Shown here piece after piece: positions 25,602 through 33,380 of a stretch of 64,000 bases of DNA; the first letter of the stretch is position 1; the number at the start of each line of letters is the position of its first letter. This DNA comes from Phenylobacterium sp. Lineage in GTDB: Bacteria; Pseudomonadota; Alphaproteobacteria; Caulobacterales; Caulobacteraceae. A program made the translations under genes and the position numbers. The stretch is from contig NZ_JAUYNW010000080.1 of the NCBI RefSeq assembly GCF_030698145.1, positions 62,001 to 126,000 on the forward strand, read 5' to 3'. The notes under the pieces were generated by a model, which worked only from the letters and a program-made list of their open reading frames with translations, ran no database searches and was not told where the DNA came from.

Positions 25602-27503
25602 ATGTCCGAAGACATCCTGAAAGACGCCCGCGCGGCGTTCGATCTCGCGCGCGAGCACGAGGCGGAGAACCGGCGCGAGGCGCTGGACGATATCCGCTTC
25701 GCCCGGCTGGGCCAGCAGTGGCCCGACAAGGTGCGCCGCGACCGGGAGTTGGACGGGCGGCCCTGCCTGACCATCAACCGGCTGCCGGCCTTCATCCGCC
25801 AGGTGGTCAACGACGCGCGGCAGAACAAGCCGTCCATCGTCTGCCATCCGGTGGACAGCGGCGCCGATCCGGAGACCGCCGAGATCTTCAACGGCCTGAT
25901 CCGCAATATCGAGCAAAGCTCGGACGCCGAGGTGGCCTACGACACCGCCCTCGACTTCGCGGTGACCGGCGGGTTCGGCTATTTCCGCATCAACACCCGC
26001 TACGCCCGGGACGACGCCTTCGACCAGGACCTGGTCATCGAGCGGGTGAGCAACCCGTTCTCGATCTATGGCGACCCGGCCTCGAGCGCGGCGGACTCGG
26101 CCGACTGGAACACGGCCTTCGTGGTCGACACCCTTTCGAAGGCCGAGTTCGAGGCGCGGTGGAAGGGCGCCGATCCGATGGACTGGACCACCGACGCCTA
26201 TGGCGGGCTGGGCGGGCCCTGGATCGAGGGCGACCGGGTGATGATCGCCGAATACTGGCGGCGCGAGGCGGTGACCCGCTCGATCGTGGCGCTGTCGGAC
26301 GGACAGGTGATGGAGCTCAGCGCCTATGAGGCCCAGAAGGGCCTGTTCGACACGCTTGGGGTGAAGGTGGTCGGGCGGCCGCGGTCGGTGGCCGGCCACA
26401 AGGTGATCCAGCGGATCATGACCGGCGGCGAGGTGCTGGAGACCGTCGACTGGGCGGGCAAGTACATCCCCATCGTGCCGGTCTATGGCGAGGAGCTGCA
26501 CGTGGACGGGCGGCGCGTGCTGCGCAGCCTGGTGCGCGACGCCAAGGACCCGCAGCGGATGTTCAACTACTGGCGCACGACCTCGACCGAGCTGGTGGCT
26601 CTGGCGCCCAAGGCGCCGTTCATCGGGCGCAAGGGGGCGTTCGAGACCGACGCGGTGAAATGGGCCACGGCCAACGTCCAGACCCACGCCTATATCGAAT
26701 ATGACGGGCCCGAGCCGCCGATGCGCCAGCCGTTCTCCGGCGTGCCGGCTGGGGCGCTGCAGGAGGCGCTGAACGCCAGCGACGACATGAAGTCGATCAT
26801 GGGGCTGCACGACGCCAGCCTGGGCGCGCGGAGCAACGAGACGTCCGGCCGCGCGATCATGGCGCGGCAAAGGGAAGGGGATGTCTCGACCTTCCACTAT
26901 ATCGACAATCTGAGCCGGGCGATCCGGCACGCGGGGCGGATCCTGATCGACCTGATCCCCAAGGTCTATTCGACGCCGCGGGTGCTGCGGGTGCTGGGCC
27001 CAGGCGGGGAGGCGAGGCTGGCGCCGGTGAACCAGCAGTTCTCGGCCGACGCCGCCGACGCGGCTGGCCAGGTGAAGAAGATCGAGAAGATCTACGACCT
27101 GGGGGCGGGCAAGTACGACCTGACCGTCCGCGCGGGGCCGAGCTTCACCAGCCGTCGGGAAGAGGCGGCGACCCAGATGATCGAGTTGATCCGCGCCTAT
27201 CCGCCGGCGGCGCCGATGATCGGCGACCTGCTGGCGCGAAACCTCGACTGGCCCGGCGCCGATGAGATCGCCGAGCGGCTGGGCGCCATGCTGCCCGCGC
27301 AGATGAAGGGGAGCTCGCCCGAGGCCGAGGCCGCCAAGGGCCAGATCGCCAAGCTCGCCCAGGCCCTGCAGGCCGCCGGCGCCAAGATCGCGGCCCTGGA
27401 GCAGGATCGCGGCCACGAAGCCCGGAAGCTGGAGATCGAGGCCTTCGAGGCCGAGACCAACCGGATGCGCGCCTTGGGCCAGGCGGAGACACGGCGTGGC
27501 TGA
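25602..27503 (+). CDS. P22-like portal protein
   Basis: The 633-residue protein belongs to the P22-type portal group. It has RDRELDGRPCLTINRLPAFIRQVVNDARQNKPSI near the N-terminus, the stem/wing segment VIERVSNPFSIYGDPAS, and the DDMKSIMGLHDASLGARSNETSGRAIMARQREGD clip region, followed by a long C-terminal coiled coil (AKGQIAKLAQALQAAGAKIAALEQDRGHEARK) like the P22 barrel. Twelve copies would form the DNA entry ring of the capsid. ATG 25602 is preceded by CGGAG; an in-frame upstream start lacks support. It follows the cargo genes and precedes an SOS-promoter cargo gene. Confidence 0.95.
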   Translation: MSEDILKDARAAFDLAREHEAENRREALDDIRFARLGQQWPDKVRRDRELDGRPCLTINRLPAFIRQVVNDARQNKPSIVCHPVDSGADPETAEIFNGLIRNIEQSSDAEVAYDTALDFAVTGGFGYFRINTRYARDDAFDQDLVIERVSNPFSIYGDPASSAADSADWNTAFVVDTLSKAEFEARWKGADPMDWTTDAYGGLGGPWIEGDRVMIAEYWRREAVTRSIVALSDGQVMELSAYEAQKGLFDTLGVKVVGRPRSVAGHKVIQRIMTGGEVLETVDWAGKYIPIVPVYGEELHVDGRRVLRSLVRDAKDPQRMFNYWRTTSTELVALAPKAPFIGRKGAFETDAVKWATANVQTHAYIEYDGPEPPMRQPFSGVPAGALQEALNASDDMKSIMGLHDASLGARSNETSGRAIMARQREGDVSTFHYIDNLSRAIRHAGRILIDLIPKVYSTPRVLRVLGPGGEARLAPVNQQFSADAADAAGQVKKIEKIYDLGAGKYDLTVRAGPSFTSRREEAATQMIELIRAYPPAAPMIGDLLARNLDWPGADEIAERLGAMLPAQMKGSSPEAEAAKGQIAKLAQALQAAGAKIAALEQDRGHEARKLEIEAFEAETNRMRALGQAETRRG

Positions 27504-27510
27504 GGGCCAA

Positions 27511-27540
27511 ATGTTCGTGGTTTGTTCTTGACTTTCGCAC
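27511..27540 (+). repeat. 30-bp duplicated SOS promoter, copy 2
   Basis: This copy is identical over 30 bp to 19137-19166, including the GTTC-N7-GTTC box and TTGACT (27528-27533). With a 17-bp spacer the -10 position is GAGGAT (27551-27556). The copy lies only 8 bp beyond the portal stop codon, so it gives the next gene its own promoter within the late operon. Confidence 0.9.
27513..27527 (+). promoter_or_regulatory. SOS-type (LexA) box before NlpC/papain-like cargo
   Basis: GTTC-GTGGTTT-GTTC abuts the -35 element exactly as at 19139-19153. It would place the downstream cargo gene under LexA control independently of the phage late promoter. Confidence 0.75.
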
Positions 27541-27563
27541 GGGATTTTGCGAGGATTGCGTCA

Positions 27564-28079
27564 TTGGAGAGAAGTGCGGCCGCGCCGCCACACGGCGCGA
27601 CGGTCGAGGTTCGAACCTACGACGCCTTCCTATCGAAGGACGGAAGGGGTCCCGACCACGCCTTCCTGGTCGTCACAGACCATCGCACCGGCGAGCAGAG
27701 GGTGCTTCGGGGCGGGCCGGAGTTCTCACGCGGCCTGCCTCGCGTCACCGCCGAGATGCGGCCTTGGTCGCAAAGCCGCGAACGGGCGGTGCTGGACCGC
27801 GGGAAGGCGGTGACCACCCTGGCCAAGACTTGGCTGCCGCAGGCCGACGGGCAAGACCTGTTCCGTCGCGGGGAGGCGCTCACCGACGCCTACGCCAAGG
27901 CCGCCCCCCGATACGGGCCGTTGTCGAACTCCAACAGCGTCGCTCAGGGCGGCTATCGGATGATGACGGGGCGCCGTTTCGCCGATTCCCAGCTCTGGGG
28001 AGCGGACACGGTCCTGCCGACGGAGCTTCGGCCCCGCCGGGATTCGAGAACGCCGCCGACGCTGAGCCGACGCCCTTGA
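27564..28079 (+). CDS. Putative NlpC/papain-like cargo protein
   Basis: The 171-codon protein carries ATVEVRTYDAFLSKDGRGPDHAFLVVTDHRTGEQRVLRGG and, later, YGPLSNSNSVAQGGYRMMTGRRF. A His in a DHAFLVV strand and an N-S-N-S motif ahead of a helix are features of permuted papain-like/NlpC-type domains found at the ends of polymorphic toxins; no obvious nucleophilic Cys is seen, so the family call is tentative. I place the start at TTG 27564, one base after the predicted transcription start; the frame is also open back to TTG 27522, but that codon is inside the promoter. It separates portal from scaffold, unlike in P22. Confidence 0.5.
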   Translation: MERSAAAPPHGATVEVRTYDAFLSKDGRGPDHAFLVVTDHRTGEQRVLRGGPEFSRGLPRVTAEMRPWSQSRERAVLDRGKAVTTLAKTWLPQADGQDLFRRGEALTDAYAKAAPRYGPLSNSNSVAQGGYRMMTGRRFADSQLWGADTVLPTELRPRRDSRTPPTLSRRP

Positions 28080-28126
28080 ACCGCCGCCGCACCGCCGTCG
28101 GGCGGCCGCCCAACCCTGAGGACAGC

Positions 28127-28930
28127 ATGCAAACGGAAGACGCGATCAACTCGACGGCGGAGCTCGAGCTCGCCCCTGACCCTACCGCGGACCTTGAGGA
28201 CGACGCCGAGGAGATCGAACACGAGGGCCAAGCCTACAGGATCCCGCGCGCGCTGAAGGGCGCGTTCCTGATGAACGCGGACTACACGCGCAAGACCCAG
28301 GAGCTGGCGGAGCATCGCCGGGCGCTGGAGCGCGACCGGCAGGGCCTGGCCCAGCGCCTGGAGACGGCCCACGCCACCGTGGAGGAACGCGCGCGGCTGA
28401 CGGCCATCGAAGACCAGATGGCCGATTTCGCGGCCATCGACTGGGAGACGCTCGGCGAAGAGGATCCCCAGACCGCCCAGGCGCTGTGGTCGCGCTATGA
28501 GGACTTCGGCCACGCCCGTGACCGCTATGTCTGGTCGCTGTCGCAGCGCGAGCACCACGGCCGCGCCCAGGCCGAACGGGAGGTGGCCGAGCAACTGGCC
28601 GAGACCGGCCGGGTGCTGTCCGCGGAAATCGAGGGCTGGTCTCCGGACGTGGCGTCCAAGCTGGTGGAATACGCCGGCGCGTTCGGCGTGACCCTGGACG
28701 AACTGCGCGAGGTGGCCGACCCGCGACTGTGGAAGATCCTGCATCGGGCCCATGCGGGCGACGAACTGGCCAAGCAGCACCAGACCGCCAAGCAGGCCGA
28801 GCAGCTGCAATCGGTCCGTCCGGCGATCCAGGTGAGCGGCGGCGGCGCGGCCGCCGGCGGCGTTCGTGACGAGCTGGGCGCCGGGGAGTGGATGCGGCGC
28901 CGCAACGAGCATGTTCTGAAGGGGCGCTGA
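28127..28930 (+). CDS. Scaffolding-like phage protein
   Basis: This 267-residue, acidic, highly helical protein has a disordered acidic N-terminus, a short conserved motif YRIPRALKGAFLMNADYTRKTQELAEHRRALE, a coiled-coil middle and a basic C-terminal end (WMRRRNEHVLKGR). Placement between portal and coat genes, together with this charge pattern, is what is expected of a scaffold protein that directs capsid assembly and is then lost; the basic C-terminal helix would bind the coat. There is no sequence family I can name with certainty. Start ATG 28127 is supported by the acidic N-terminus. The 207 bp between this gene and the coat gene appear empty. Confidence 0.7.
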   Translation: MQTEDAINSTAELELAPDPTADLEDDAEEIEHEGQAYRIPRALKGAFLMNADYTRKTQELAEHRRALERDRQGLAQRLETAHATVEERARLTAIEDQMADFAAIDWETLGEEDPQTAQALWSRYEDFGHARDRYVWSLSQREHHGRAQAEREVAEQLAETGRVLSAEIEGWSPDVASKLVEYAGAFGVTLDELREVADPRLWKILHRAHAGDELAKQHQTAKQAEQLQSVRPAIQVSGGGAAAGGVRDELGAGEWMRRRNEHVLKGR

Positions 28931-29137
28931 CCCCACGGCCGACAAGGCCCTCCCATCTCACGGCGCACGACCAACCCGCTTGGACGTCGACGCGCCTTCG
29001 CCCGCCCCGCGCGGGCAGCTCGTCGCTCTGGCCCAGCGCCAGGACGGCGCCGAGCCGGTCTCCCTCCCATTCCGCGCGGCTTTCCCGAGGCTCGAGCGAG
29101 CCCGGAAGCCCTCGCGCGGCCAATCTCGAAGGACCTC

Positions 29138-30313
29138 ATGCCCAATACGCTTCTCTCCCCCACGTCGGTGACCCGCGAGGCGCTGCGCGTGCTGCATCAG
29201 AAACTGAACTTCGTGGGCTCCATCACCCGCGAATACGACGACAGCTTCGCCCGCCAGGGCGCCAAGGTCGGCGACACCCTGAAGGTGCGCCTGCCCAACC
29301 AGTACACGGTGCGCAGCGGCTCGACGCTGGCCGCGCAGGACACGACCGAGACCGCCGTGGACCTGAAGGTCCAGACCCAGAAGGGGGTGGACCTGAACTT
29401 CACCTCGGTGGACCTGACCCTGTCCCTGGACGACTTCTCCGAGCGCGTCCTGGAGCCGGCCATGTCGGTGCTGGCGGCCAATATCGAGGCCGACGCCATG
29501 GGCATGTACAAGGACGTCTGGAACCAGGCGAACAACCACGGGGCCCCGGCGAACTTCAAGAAGATCCTCGATGGCCGCAAGATCCTGGTGGACAACCTGG
29601 CGCCGCTGGCCGGCCGGACCTGCAACCTGAACACCCAGGACAATGTCGACCTGGTCGATGCGCTGAAGGGCCTGTTCAACGACCGCGCGACGATCTCCAA
29701 GCAGCACCGCGAGGGCTTCATGGGCCGGACCGCCGGGTTCGACTTCATGGAGAACACGCTGTGGCCGTCGCACACCCGCGGCGCCCAGGCGGGCTATCTG
29801 GTCAATGGCGCCGGCCAGAGCGGCGCGTCGCTGATCGTGGACACCGGGACGGGCGCGGGTGGGATCGGCGACGTCTTCACCATCAGCGGCGTCTTCCGCG
29901 TGCATCCCGAGACCAAGCTGTCGACGGGGGTGCTGCAGCAGTTCGTGCTGACCGGCGTGCACGGTTCGGGGGCGACCAGCCTGGCGATCAGCCCGGCCAT
30001 CGTCACCACCGGAGCGGGCCAGAACGTGAGCGCCGCCCCGGCCGACAACGCGCCAATCGCCTTCGCCGGGACCGCCTCGGCGGCGACAGGCACGTCGCTC
30101 GCCTACCACAAGAGCGCCTTCGCCTTCGCCACCGCCGACATGGTGATGCCGCGCGGGGTCGACTTCGCTGCGCGTGAGGTCTTCGACGGCGTCTCGATGC
30201 GGATCGTGCGCCAGTACGACATCAACAGCGACAAGTTCCCGTGCCGGCTGGATGTCCTCTACGGCTTCAAGACCCTGCGCCCGCAGCTCGCCTGCCGGCT
30301 GGCCAACAACTAG
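29138..30313 (+). CDS. P22-like major capsid (coat) protein
   Basis: This 391-residue HK97-fold coat protein is of the P22 gp5 group. Features are an N-terminal helix (TSVTREALRVLHQKLNFVGSI), RQGAKVGDTLKVRLPNQYTV, VDLTLSLDDFSERVLEPAMSVLAANIEADAM, an inserted beta domain around GDVFTISGVF...TTGAG, and a C-terminal DINSDKFPCRLDVLYGFKTLRPQLACRLAN. AAGGA lies just before the ATG. It has no protease domain and no adjacent prohead protease, consistent with the P22 system in which the scaffold is expelled intact. Several hundred copies would form the shell. Confidence 0.92.
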   Translation: MPNTLLSPTSVTREALRVLHQKLNFVGSITREYDDSFARQGAKVGDTLKVRLPNQYTVRSGSTLAAQDTTETAVDLKVQTQKGVDLNFTSVDLTLSLDDFSERVLEPAMSVLAANIEADAMGMYKDVWNQANNHGAPANFKKILDGRKILVDNLAPLAGRTCNLNTQDNVDLVDALKGLFNDRATISKQHREGFMGRTAGFDFMENTLWPSHTRGAQAGYLVNGAGQSGASLIVDTGTGAGGIGDVFTISGVFRVHPETKLSTGVLQQFVLTGVHGSGATSLAISPAIVTTGAGQNVSAAPADNAPIAFAGTASAATGTSLAYHKSAFAFATADMVMPRGVDFAAREVFDGVSMRIVRQYDINSDKFPCRLDVLYGFKTLRPQLACRLANN

Positions 30314-30376
30314 GCCTCATCCCCCGGGAGCCGGTTCGCCGGCTCCCACCCATCCCCGACAACTCAAGGAGGTCCA

Positions 30377-30607
30377 ATGGACGCCAGCCAGGTTTCCAGC
30401 GACATGGAGGTCGTCACCCCCAGCGACGCCGCCGCGTGCCACGCGGTGGGCTTCGTCTTCACCGGGGGCGACTGCGCGATCGAGACCGGGCGTGGCCGGA
30501 CCGTGGTCATCCCCGCCGCCTTCGCCGGCGTGGTTTTCCCGCAGGCGATCAGCAAGGTGAAGCTCACCGGCACGACCGCCTCGTCCGTCATCGTCTTCCG
30601 GGGCTGA
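30377..30607 (+). CDS. Small phage spike-base-like protein
   Basis: This 76-residue beta-rich protein starts after a strong AAGGAGG. The pattern VTPSDAAACHAVGFVFTGGDCAIETGRGRTVVIPAAFAGVVFPQAISKVKLTGTTASSVIVFRG (quoted in pieces: VTPSD, VGFVFTGGD, GVVFPQAI, TGTTASSV) is the compact domain seen in spike-base and small tail proteins of gene transfer agents and podoviruses. It is located between coat and adaptor genes and is probably a structural accessory of the capsid vertex or tail. Confidence 0.7.
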   Translation: MDASQVSSDMEVVTPSDAAACHAVGFVFTGGDCAIETGRGRTVVIPAAFAGVVFPQAISKVKLTGTTASSVIVFRG

Positions 30608-30656
30608 CCTCCAGCCACCCAGACAGCCAAGTCCATCTCTCCTGGAGGCGCCCACG

Positions 30657-31277
30657 ATGGCCATCTCAACCTATTCGGAGCTGCGCGGCGCCATCGCCGA
30701 CTGGCTCGAGCGATCGGATCTGCTCGAGCGGACCGCCGACTTCATCCGGCTGGCGGAGTCGCGCCTGGATCGCGTGCTGCGCCTGCGCCACATGGAGGCC
30801 GATCACGCGCTCGCCGTCCCAGGCGGCGCGCGAACCCTGGCCTTGCCGGAAGGCTTTCGCGAGCCGGTGGCGCTGTGGATCGATCGGCCAGGCGGGCGCG
30901 AACCGATGCGCTTTGTCGACGCGGCGGTGCTGGCCGTGACGCACGCATCCGGCGAGCCGCGGGCCTGGACCATCGACGGGGACCACCTGGCGTTCGATCG
31001 CCCGTGGGCCCAGGCGTGCGACCTCACGCTGAGGATGCTGGGGCGCCTGGCGCTCTCCGAGACGACACCCACCAACGCCGTGTTGCGCGACTATCCCGAC
31101 CTCTATCTGTTCGGTTCGCTGATGGAGGCCGCGCCCTATCTGCGCGACGCCGAGCTGCTGTCGCTGTTCGCGGCGCGGTTCGAGGCGGCGCTGGTCGAGG
31201 TGCGGGCAAAGGAGTCGCGCCACCGTTCGCTCGCCCGGCTGTCGGTGGAGCCCGCGCTCGCCGCGATCGGCGCCTGA
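30657..31277 (+). CDS. Phage head-tail adaptor protein
   Basis: The 206-residue protein is of the P22 gp4/adaptor type: TYSELRGAIADWLERSDLLERTADFIRLAESRLDRVLRLRHMEAD at the N-terminus and a helical C-terminal half (LRDYPDLYLFGSLMEAAPYLRDAELLSLFAARFEAALVEV). In podoviruses twelve copies extend the portal ring and allow tail attachment. A GGAGG site precedes the ATG. The stop is three bases before the next start, so it is co-translated with the following tail genes. Confidence 0.87.
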   Translation: MAISTYSELRGAIADWLERSDLLERTADFIRLAESRLDRVLRLRHMEADHALAVPGGARTLALPEGFREPVALWIDRPGGREPMRFVDAAVLAVTHASGEPRAWTIDGDHLAFDRPWAQACDLTLRMLGRLALSETTPTNAVLRDYPDLYLFGSLMEAAPYLRDAELLSLFAARFEAALVEVRAKESRHRSLARLSVEPALAAIGA

Positions 31278-31280
31278 GCC

Positions 31281-31520
31281 ATGACCCCGATCAGTCCCGA
31301 GACGCCACCGGCGCTGCGCGCCCTGCTGGCGGAGCTGGCCGAGGTGGTGCGCGCCTGGCGCGCGCCCGGCGCCCCGAGCTCTCTCTACGCCTGCGACGCC
31401 GACCAACTGCCGGACGCGGGCGACTGGCCCAACGGCCTGGTGCTGGTCTCCGACCTCAACATCCTCGCCCATTCGGACGGATCAAGCTGGATCCGCCAAG
31501 ACACGGGAGCCGCGATCTAG
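31281..31520 (+). CDS. Small phage tail protein, unknown
   Basis: This 79-residue protein ends with NGLVLVSDLNILAHSDGSSWIRQDTG, the short beta motif (xLVxVSDx-x-x-AxSDGxxWxR) that recurs in phage tail-fibre and receptor-binding accessory proteins. The N-terminal half is a helix rich in Ala/Leu. It is packed between the adaptor gene (3-bp gap) and a tail-fibre gene whose ATG directly follows its TAG, so it is part of the same translational unit. Precise role unknown. Confidence 0.7.
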   Translation: MTPISPETPPALRALLAELAEVVRAWRAPGAPSSLYACDADQLPDAGDWPNGLVLVSDLNILAHSDGSSWIRQDTGAAI

Positions 31521-32204
31521 ATGCCATCGTCCTACACCCCGCGCCTTCGCCTGGAGATGCAGGCGGCCGGCGAGAACCTGAACACCTGGGGCGCGCCCAA
31601 GCTCAACACGGTGATCAACCGGATCGACTATTCGATCGCGGGCCTGGCGAGCATCGCGCTCACCGGGGACCACGTCCTGACCAGCTCGAACACCGCCGAT
31701 GACGAGGCGCGCTCCGCGATCCTGAAGTTCACCGGGACGGGCGGTTTCACGGTGACCATCCCCTCGGTGAGCAAGGTCTACCAGGTGTGGAACGCCTCCG
31801 CCGGGGCCCTGACCCTGACGACCGGGGCGGGCGCGACGGTGGAGGTGGCCAGCGGCGAAGCGGCGCTGGTGATCTGCGATGGGAGCAATGTGAAGGCGGT
31901 GAAGGCCACTGACTTCGGCGGCGCCAGGTTGATCAATCTGGGCGACCCCACCGACGCGCAGGACGCGGCGACGAAGGCCTATGCGGATGCGCTGGCGTTC
32001 AACGATGTCGCCCTGCCGGGCCAGGGTCCGGGAACCGCCGGACACTACGTCAAGTCGGACGGAACGAACGCTGGTTGGGCCGCGCCCCTGATCTCCGACA
32101 TCGACGGCTACGCCGCCGATCAAGCCGTTCGCCATGCGGCCACGCAGGCGGCGGCCGAAGCGTCCTCAAAGGCGCTCGCCATCGCTTTCGCAGCAGCTCT
32201 CTGA
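31521..32204 (+). CDS. Tail fibre/appendage protein
   Basis: The 227-residue protein begins SYTPRLRLEMQAAGENLNTWGAPKLNTVINRIDYSIAGLASIALTG (in pieces: RLEMQ, GENLNTWGAPKLN), a conserved N-terminal anchor of fibre proteins in GTA-like and podoviral tails. It contains repeated beta-strand units and a DPTDAQDAATKAYADA segment that matches the T4-type 'tail fibre repeat' collar motif, then ends in an Ala-rich helix. It probably forms a trimeric side or receptor-binding fibre. Confidence 0.82.
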   Translation: MPSSYTPRLRLEMQAAGENLNTWGAPKLNTVINRIDYSIAGLASIALTGDHVLTSSNTADDEARSAILKFTGTGGFTVTIPSVSKVYQVWNASAGALTLTTGAGATVEVASGEAALVICDGSNVKAVKATDFGGARLINLGDPTDAQDAATKAYADALAFNDVALPGQGPGTAGHYVKSDGTNAGWAAPLISDIDGYAADQAVRHAATQAAAEASSKALAIAFAAAL

Positions 32205-32211
32205 GGATCTC

Positions 32212-32622
32212 ATGCCCACGACGCCGAACTCCATCATCACGCCCCAGGCCATCAAGAGCGCGACCGCCGCGTGCACCACTGCGAACACCACATACTCGTC
32301 TTCGCCGACCAACACCCAGGTGCTGATCACGGCCGGCGCCAATGGCGCCCGCGTGACGCGGATATCCGCCATTCCCCTGGAGAACGTCGGCGACACGCAG
32401 CTTCAGTTGTTTCGAGACGGCGACGGGACTGGAGCCGCCAAGCGGTTCTTCAACAGCGCGAAGATGCTGGCCTACACGATGGCCCAGACCACCGCCGCGA
32501 CGCCGACGGAGTTCGCCTATTCCGATCTCAGTCCGCTGTTCCTGGCGTCTGGGGAAAAGGTCTATGCAGCCATCGGCCAGACGAAGAACATCACCTTCAA
32601 CGCCGAGTGGGCGGACTACTGA
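32212..32622 (+). CDS. Phage tail-associated protein, unknown
   Basis: This 136-residue beta-rich protein (SATAACTTANTTYSSSPTNTQVLITAGANG..., FRDGDGTGAAKRFFNSAKM) is Thr/Ala-rich and starts after GAGGA. I do not recognise it by name, but proteins of this make-up are regularly found between fibre genes of short-tailed phages and GTAs. Its stop (TGA at 32620-32622) overlaps the ATG of the following glycine-rich gene by one base, so the two are translationally coupled. Confidence 0.65.
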   Translation: MPTTPNSIITPQAIKSATAACTTANTTYSSSPTNTQVLITAGANGARVTRISAIPLENVGDTQLQLFRDGDGTGAAKRFFNSAKMLAYTMAQTTAATPTEFAYSDLSPLFLASGEKVYAAIGQTKNITFNAEWADY

Positions 32623-33380
32623 TGCGGGGGGTACGCGGGCTGGAGTCGCGCCCCGGTCTCAGCGGCCTCCATGCACACGCACTTGTCCGCCGCGGACAAG
32701 TCCTGAAGGGGGCCAAGCAGAGAAACGCGCACATTATCGCACTACCCGGCGACGCCAATTTTGCGGCCCCAGCATCAGGTTGGTACGACGTACTTCTCTA
32801 CGGTCCTGGCGGGATGGGCGGATCGTCGGCCGGCACGGCGGCATCTGGAGGCGGTGGCGGTGGCGCGGCTCTAAAGCGCATCTGGCTTAGGGCTGGCGAA
32901 GTCGTGACCTACACCGTCGCTGTCTCGGGCGCTTCAACCACCGCTGCCGTTGCGGGACGATTTGCGTTCTCAGCTACCAGTGGAGGGGCAGGCGCAACAG
33001 GATTTGTACTCGGTGGAGCGGGCGGTCTTGGACTCGGCGGCGACGTTAATCGCTCAGGAGGTGCTGGCGAGGGCACAATGAACCCCGACGGTGATCCCAG
33101 CACAGAGGATGGGATTGGTGTCCTGCCGACGGCGGGCGAATTGGGTGGCTCAGGCGGAGTCGGCCCCTCTGGCGCAGGTGTTGGCGCATATGCCGGCGGG
33201 GGCGGGGGGGGAGGCGCGGGCTTCCGGGACATGTTGCCAAGCCTAGTTGGCGACGGCGGGTCTGGTTACGGCGACTATCCTATGTCTGCGCCCGGCGGAG
33301 GGGGATACGGAGTCGTGAGTGGTGGCGGTCCTGGGGCAACTGGCGCGAACGGTGCAATTGCAATCATCTACGCCAGATAG
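32622..33380 (+). CDS. Glycine-rich tail-tip protein
   Basis: The 252-residue protein has long Gly runs (SGGGGGGAAL, GGGGGGGAGF) set in a conserved beta domain (DANFAAPASGWYDVLLYGPGG; VTYTVAVSGAS; GPGATGANGAIAIIYAR), the pattern of glycine-rich phage adhesins with polyglycine II sandwiches that bind host receptors. Third-position GC falls through this gene compared with its neighbours, and the drop continues into the antisense hydrolase, which suggests a replaced or recently acquired receptor-binding segment. Its 3' end overlaps the hydrolase gene by 17 bp. Confidence 0.78.
   Translation: MRGVRGLESRPGLSGLHAHALVRRGQVLKGAKQRNAHIIALPGDANFAAPASGWYDVLLYGPGGMGGSSAGTAASGGGGGGAALKRIWLRAGEVVTYTVAVSGASTTAAVAGRFAFSATSGGAGATGFVLGGAGGLGLGGDVNRSGGAGEGTMNPDGDPSTEDGIGVLPTAGELGGSGGVGPSGAGVGAYAGGGGGGGAGFRDMLPSLVGDGGSGYGDYPMSAPGGGGYGVVSGGGPGATGANGAIAIIYAR

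Noticed and set aside
25539..27416. 625-codon open frame antisense to the portal gene
   Set aside because: Shadow frame of a real GC-rich gene; composition is Gly/Arg/His-rich without domain signs.
27522..27563. TTG 27522 as start of the NlpC/papain-like cargo gene
   Set aside because: This codon lies between the SOS box and the -35 element, upstream of the predicted transcription start.
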